Source: Chryseobacterium sp. | GTDB taxonomy: Bacteria > Bacteroidota > Bacteroidia > Flavobacteriales > Weeksellaceae | DNA length: 64,000 bases | Assembly: GCA_031277615.1 (NCBI GenBank) | Contig: JAITMC010000021.1 | Location: 35,592-99,591, forward strand | Direction of reading: 5' to 3' | Part shown: in pieces, positions 60,290 through 64,000 of the stretch | Layout of the letters: every line of letters starts with the position of its first letter | How positions within the stretch are numbered: the stretch's first letter is position 1 | Notes under the pieces: model-generated | The model's input: only the letters and a program-made list of their open reading frames with translations | Databases searched by the model: none | Told to the model about the DNA's origin: nothing | Position numbers and translations under genes: made by a program

Positions 60290-61906
60290 ATGAAAAATAT
60301 TTTTAAAATAGCAATATTGTCGGTAGCGGTCTCTGCAAGTTTTTCTTCTTGTAATGATGCGCTGGATATTATACAGGATGGAGAGCTGAATGCAGAAAAT
60401 ACCTTTGTAAAGACTGAGGATATGAACAAATATCTGAATGGGTCTGTATATGCCGGTTTGGATATAACAAATGAACTTTTTTTATCTGCTCAGATTACGG
60501 ACGAACTGGGAATGGGGCCTCAGAATACTGAATTGGGGCTGAGTGCTCATCAGTTTTATCTGGATATCACGAATGGTCCTACAGCAGGAATCTGGTTGGG
60601 GCATTATGCAACAATCAACAGAGTGAACAGGTTAATGGAAGGAGCGTCCAAAATAGTGCCTGCTTCCGGAGAACAAACACAGTATAACAATATATTGGCT
60701 CAGGCCAGGCTGATCAGGGCTTTTTCTTATTTTACGTTATTGTCGTACTTTTCTACGGATATCAAGAATCCTGATGCTTTAGGGGTGATGTTGTTTGATT
60801 ATGTTCCAGGGCTTACCGCTACTGAACCAAGAGTTAAAAACTCCGCTGTTTTGTCTTTTATTGATGCGGATATTGCGTATGCTGAAACTAATCTTGCTGC
60901 CAGTAACGGAGATTATTATAGAATTGGAAAAAATTTCCTGAATGCTTTTAAGGCGAGATATTATCTTTACAGAGGGATGTATCCGCAGGCTAAGATAGCT
61001 GCACAGGCGGTGGTGTCTTCTTCAGGATTGGTTCTAACTTCTCCTTTGTCTTCAACAACTCCCGGCGCGGCTCCCGGAAGCCTGGCTCAGGGTAATGACA
61101 GGCATAAGGCACTGAATGATTATCTGACCAGAAATCCTTACACGAAAATGCTGAATAATACGAAACAGGGCGAGATTGTTTTCGCTCTAAACAGGCCTCT
61201 TGTAGGCGGATGGGGAAATATAGGTAGTCTATTGGCTTCAAATGCTTCTGTTTCAAACGGTTCTATTTTGTATGATATGGGACGAAGAACGTTTAACCTG
61301 TTAAATGATGTAAATGGGGATATCAGGCGCTTTGCTTACATTGATCCTACTTCTACTATCAATACGAATTATGCTACCATTACTAATTATAGAACGGCGG
61401 ATGTTCTGATCATTGATAAGTATCCGGGAAGACCTAAGCTGTTACCGGATCCAACGGATGCAGATCCGTATAAAGAAAAATTAGCGGCTTCAGCTCCGTT
61501 AAGGAATGATCTTCCTATATTCAGATTGGCAGAAATGTATTTTATTCTGGCTGAATGTGCTGTGGAGGAAGGGAATCTTCCGGCAGCGGCAGGTTACATC
61601 AAGAATGTAAGGGATGCCAGAAACTATGTAGGACCGGTTACTTTGCCAACTTATGGAAGTAAGCAGGATGCGTATAAGGATATTCTTTTGGAAAGAAGAA
61701 AGGATTTGTATTTTGAAGGTCACAGATATCAGGATCTTAAAAGACTGGGAGCTATCGCAGGTGTAGCCATCGACAGAGATCCTACTGATGATGTGAAAAC
61801 CATTCCGGTTACCATCCCGATTGATGATTATCGTATGAGATCACTGCCTATTCCCAGAGCTGAAATGCAGGGGAATCCTTCTATGCAGCAAAATCCTGGT
61901 TATTAA
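60290..61906 (+). CDS. SusD/RagB-family outer-membrane lipoprotein
   Basis: A 538-residue protein with lipoprotein signal MKNIFKIAILSVAVSASFSS then Cys; an ATG at 60278 would add four residues. SusD-type features: NTFVKTEDMNKYLNGSVYAG near the N-terminus, LAQARLIRAFSYFTLLSYF in the TPR-like core, LPIFRLAEMYFILAECAVEE, and LLERRKDLYFEGHRYQDLKR, the strongly conserved C-terminal block. It forms the lid of the SusC channel and binds ligand at the cell surface. The SusC partner is directly upstream. Ligand unknown. Confidence 0.94.
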   Translation: MKNIFKIAILSVAVSASFSSCNDALDIIQDGELNAENTFVKTEDMNKYLNGSVYAGLDITNELFLSAQITDELGMGPQNTELGLSAHQFYLDITNGPTAGIWLGHYATINRVNRLMEGASKIVPASGEQTQYNNILAQARLIRAFSYFTLLSYFSTDIKNPDALGVMLFDYVPGLTATEPRVKNSAVLSFIDADIAYAETNLAASNGDYYRIGKNFLNAFKARYYLYRGMYPQAKIAAQAVVSSSGLVLTSPLSSTTPGAAPGSLAQGNDRHKALNDYLTRNPYTKMLNNTKQGEIVFALNRPLVGGWGNIGSLLASNASVSNGSILYDMGRRTFNLLNDVNGDIRRFAYIDPTSTINTNYATITNYRTADVLIIDKYPGRPKLLPDPTDADPYKEKLAASAPLRNDLPIFRLAEMYFILAECAVEEGNLPAAAGYIKNVRDARNYVGPVTLPTYGSKQDAYKDILLERRKDLYFEGHRYQDLKRLGAIAGVAIDRDPTDDVKTIPVTIPIDDYRMRSLPIPRAEMQGNPSMQQNPGY

Positions 61907-61924
61907 TTTTTTAAAAAATTAGAA

Positions 61925-62701
61925 ATGAAAACAATTAAATATTTATCTATATTGCTCCTTTCTTTTGTAGTGGCTTCTTGTGAAAATGAAGAAATTCATT
62001 ACGATGGAGATCCTTATCTTAGTTTCATAACGGGCAGTTCTCAGGAGCTGGTAGATCAGGGAAGTGGTTCGAAAGTGGTGGAAGTTCAGTATGGTACTAT
62101 TGCCAAAGTGGATAACGCTGAAGTGAAACTTGTTGTTGATGAGACATCACAGCTGAAAGAAGGGGTGGATTTTGAATTTATGGGGCCAAGTAATCCTTCC
62201 GGTAATTTTGATGGGAAGGTAGCGATTAAATTATTGGAGTCCGGAGCCAGTCCGGTGGGTAAAAACGCCGTTTTCAGATTGAGTTCCCCTACCATTAAAA
62301 ATGGTGTATTTAATCAGGTGCATACCATGACTGTAGCGCTGAAATGTCCTGTTTCGTATTTCCTGAGTGGTAGCTTTAAAGCGACAATGCCGTTCTTCAG
62401 CGGGGCGACATATGATGTGGAAATTACAGAAGGCCCGGAGCCGAATACTTTATTGCTGAAAGACTATTATGCGAACGGGCATGATATCAAGCTGAAATAT
62501 AATCCTTCAACAGGGGCTATTACAATAGATACTCAGCAGACAGGCTATATACATTCTACCTATGGAATGGTGAGTATAAGACAGGTTACATCAACTCCTT
62601 CTACCATCAATTTCTGTACAAGAAAAATTGTATTAAGCTATCAGCCTTTTGTATCCGCAGGTAACTTTGCTGCTGTAGTGGATAATATTGTAGGAAACTA
62701 A
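61925..62701 (+). CDS. Lipoprotein linked to the SusCD pair
   Basis: A 258-residue lipoprotein (MKTIKYLSILLLSFVVAS then Cys; acidic ENEEIHYDGDPYLSF). Residues 40-135 look like an immunoglobulin-like or cadherin-like fold with VVEVQYGTIAKVDNAEVKLV and GVDFEFMGPSNPSGNFDGKV. The second half is beta-rich (YDVEITEGPEPNTLLLKDYY). Accessory lipoproteins next to SusD often bind the same ligand, as SusE and SusF do, but sequence similarity to those was not recognised. It starts 18 bases after the SusD stop. Confidence 0.75.
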   Translation: MKTIKYLSILLLSFVVASCENEEIHYDGDPYLSFITGSSQELVDQGSGSKVVEVQYGTIAKVDNAEVKLVVDETSQLKEGVDFEFMGPSNPSGNFDGKVAIKLLESGASPVGKNAVFRLSSPTIKNGVFNQVHTMTVALKCPVSYFLSGSFKATMPFFSGATYDVEITEGPEPNTLLLKDYYANGHDIKLKYNPSTGAITIDTQQTGYIHSTYGMVSIRQVTSTPSTINFCTRKIVLSYQPFVSAGNFAAVVDNIVGN

Positions 62702-62732
62702 AAAAAAATAATTATTAATTTGAAATAACAAT

Positions 62733-63383
62733 ATGAAAAAGATAAATGTTTTATTGCTATTGTGTGTAGGTGGGTTTTATTTTTCGCAAAGTGTGGTTTT
62801 ACATGACCTTAATCATAGCCGGCTGATGTCGCAGGTTGTGAATAAAATTGGGGTAGGAGAGCTGGCTGATGATGAGTATGAAGGATCACCATTTTTAGAA
62901 AAACAGTTTTTGCCATCCGCTATCAAAGGCGAAAATGGAGTTTATCTTTTAAGGTATAACATCTATAATGATGAAATTATCCTGAAAAAAGACGACCAAT
63001 ATTTTAAGATCCCGAAAGATGGTGTGGAATATTTCAATATAGATAATAACAGATATATTCTGAGATTGATTAACGGAGCTTATTATATTCAGTCTTCCGC
63101 AGAAAAAGGAAATTATGTAATTGTAAGAAAGGAAACGGTGAAGTTTACACCGGCAAAAGCTGCCGGAAATGCCTATGAGCAAAGCAGGCCTGCGAAATTT
63201 TCTGCCAATAAGCCTGATTACTTTTTATATAATACGGAAAAGAAAAATATCACTCCTCTGGAAAAAGAGGAGCTTAAAAAACTTTTCCCTGATAAAGCTG
63301 CAGAGTTAGATCAGATTTTTAAAAAGAATAAATTTAAGAATACCGGGGATTTCAATGTTTTGCTAAACATGATTTCCGGTTAA
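62733..63383 (+). CDS. Secreted protein at the end of the SusCD operon
   Basis: A 216-residue protein with a signal peptide (MKKINVLLLLCVGGFYFSQS). The mature protein has DLNHSRLMSQVVNKIGVGEL, then strand-like stretches (GVYLLRYNIYNDEIILKKDD, FNIDNNRYILRLINGAYYIQ) and a helical, lysine-rich C-terminus (EEELKKLFPDKAAELDQIF-like). No cysteine lipobox is seen, so it is probably periplasmic or released. It follows the lipoprotein by 31 bases and precedes a terminator. No family recognised; role likely tied to the uptake system. Confidence 0.65.
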   Translation: MKKINVLLLLCVGGFYFSQSVVLHDLNHSRLMSQVVNKIGVGELADDEYEGSPFLEKQFLPSAIKGENGVYLLRYNIYNDEIILKKDDQYFKIPKDGVEYFNIDNNRYILRLINGAYYIQSSAEKGNYVIVRKETVKFTPAKAAGNAYEQSRPAKFSANKPDYFLYNTEKKNITPLEKEELKKLFPDKAAELDQIFKKNKFKNTGDFNVLLNMISG

Positions 63384-63400
63384 ATTAACAGATCATAATA

Positions 63401-63440
63401 TTTTTTTTATCTCCATTCTAGTAATGGAGATTTTTTTTTA
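63401..63440 (+). terminator. Rho-independent terminator of the SusCD operon
   Basis: ATCTCCATT pairs with AATGGAGAT around a five-base loop; T runs flank both sides, the downstream one ten bases long. Confidence 0.8.
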
Positions 63441-63776
63441 TTTCACAATAAGGATGCTGATTTAAAATGCATTATTGTTAATTTTAACTAAAATAATAGA
63501 TTTTAATTTAATTTATTAATTTAATTATTTTGTTTTTAATGTATTGATAATGTGAATGTTGTTTTTGATTTGTTTTATTTTTTAAATTAAAATAAAAATA
63601 TTAATAAGGCTGTATTATTATTATTTAATTATTTTCATGTTTTCGTTATTGAATTCAATTTTATTTACCATATATATAGTATAAAGTACCGCGAAAATAC
63701 ATATATAGTTAAAAAACTTGCATAAGTTAATATTTATTAACATATTTGCGAATTAAAAATATTAAAATTTGTTAAT
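63441..63776 (+). promoter_or_regulatory. AT-rich upstream region of the second SusC gene
   Basis: Very AT-rich with no gene. ATATATAGT occurs at 63672-63680 and again at 63701-63709, flanking a GTACCGCG island. ATTAACATATTTG (63736-63748) and ATATTAAAATTTGTTAAT (63759-63776) match the leader of the first SusC gene. Confidence 0.5.
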
Positions 63777-64000
63777 ATGAATGTTAAACTACGTGTATTA
63801 AGTGCGGGGGCATTGTTCTTCATAGGACAGGTTGCTTATGCACAAACGACGAAAAAGGACACAGCTACTACGCAGATTGACGAGGTAGTAATGGTTGGAT
63901 TCGGACAGAAAAAAGCGGTTACAGAAATTACAGGTTCTACCTCTACTATGAAGGCAAAGGCTATCGAAGATATTCCTGTTGCATCAGTAGATAAAATGTT
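63777..64000 (+). CDS. SusC/RagA-family outer-membrane transporter, N-terminal part only
   Basis: The first 74 codons before the window ends. MNVKLRVLSAGALFFIGQVA is nearly the same signal peptide as the SusC gene at 57411, with cleavage expected after YAQ. Then comes the TonB-box-like IDEVVMVGFGQKKAVTEITG and the beginning of the plug (AIEDIPVASVDKM). Like the first gene it goes straight from signal peptide to TonB box, with no carboxypeptidase-like domain. A SusD partner would be expected beyond the window. Family call is good, though most of the protein is not seen. Confidence 0.85.
   Translation, partial: MNVKLRVLSAGALFFIGQVAYAQTTKKDTATTQIDEVVMVGFGQKKAVTEITGSTSTMKAKAIEDIPVASVDKM

Noticed and set aside
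63672-63709. Two ATATATAGT copies upstream of the second SusC gene considered as operators
   Set aside because: Short, low-complexity and in very AT-rich DNA, so they are likely by chance; kept only as a remark in the regional entry.

Overview
The window reads as a chromosomal segment of a flavobacterium of the family Weeksellaceae, most likely Chryseobacterium or a close relative. The basis is a low GC content, many promoters of the Bacteroidota type (a -7 box of the form TAnnTTTG close to the start codon), lipoproteins and SusC/SusD outer-membrane pairs, few Shine-Dalgarno sites, and the gene set itself. No tRNA, rRNA, CRISPR array, transposase or prophage was seen. The species is inferred; no search was run.

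Left flank (1-15.3 kb): a cut-off lipoprotein, a GH3-type acyl-amide synthetase, a small repeat-bearing secreted protein, a lipoprotein, the transcription-repair coupling factor mfd, three tandem paralogous secreted proteins with a fibre-like N-terminal motif, two related lipoproteins, pth, and a minus-strand group (beta-carbonic anhydrase, small secreted protein, SulP transporter) that looks like a bicarbonate uptake and hydration unit.

Middle (15.3-52.1 kb): one large surface-polysaccharide locus. It has sixteen glycosyltransferases (twelve GT2, three GT4, one GT61-like), three hexapeptide acyltransferases, two class I methyltransferases, a membrane acyltransferase, an MBOAT/SGNH O-acylation pair, an asparagine-synthase-like amidotransferase, a Wzm/Wzt ABC exporter and nucleotide-sugar genes (ugd, rmlB, rmlA, a 3,4-ketoisomerase and a 3-aminotransferase). 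The ketoisomerase and aminotransferase point to a dTDP-3-amino-3,6-dideoxyhexose. Between them lie a GNAT acyltransferase, an acyl carrier protein and a KAS III ketosynthase. A second KAS III-ACP-ketoreductase cassette stands on the other strand 22 kb away. Together they could make a short hydroxylated acyl chain on ACP and place it on the amino sugar. This is the most interesting candidate system here.

Right flank (52.2-64 kb): the rimP-nusA-infB operon behind a terminator-like leader hairpin, then a SusC/SusD outer-membrane uptake operon with two accessory secreted proteins, then the beginning of a second SusC gene whose promoter-leader is a near copy of the first.

Several start codons were moved downstream of the longest open frame because a TAnnTTTG promoter, an upstream stop codon, or alignment between paralogs made the longer form unlikely.
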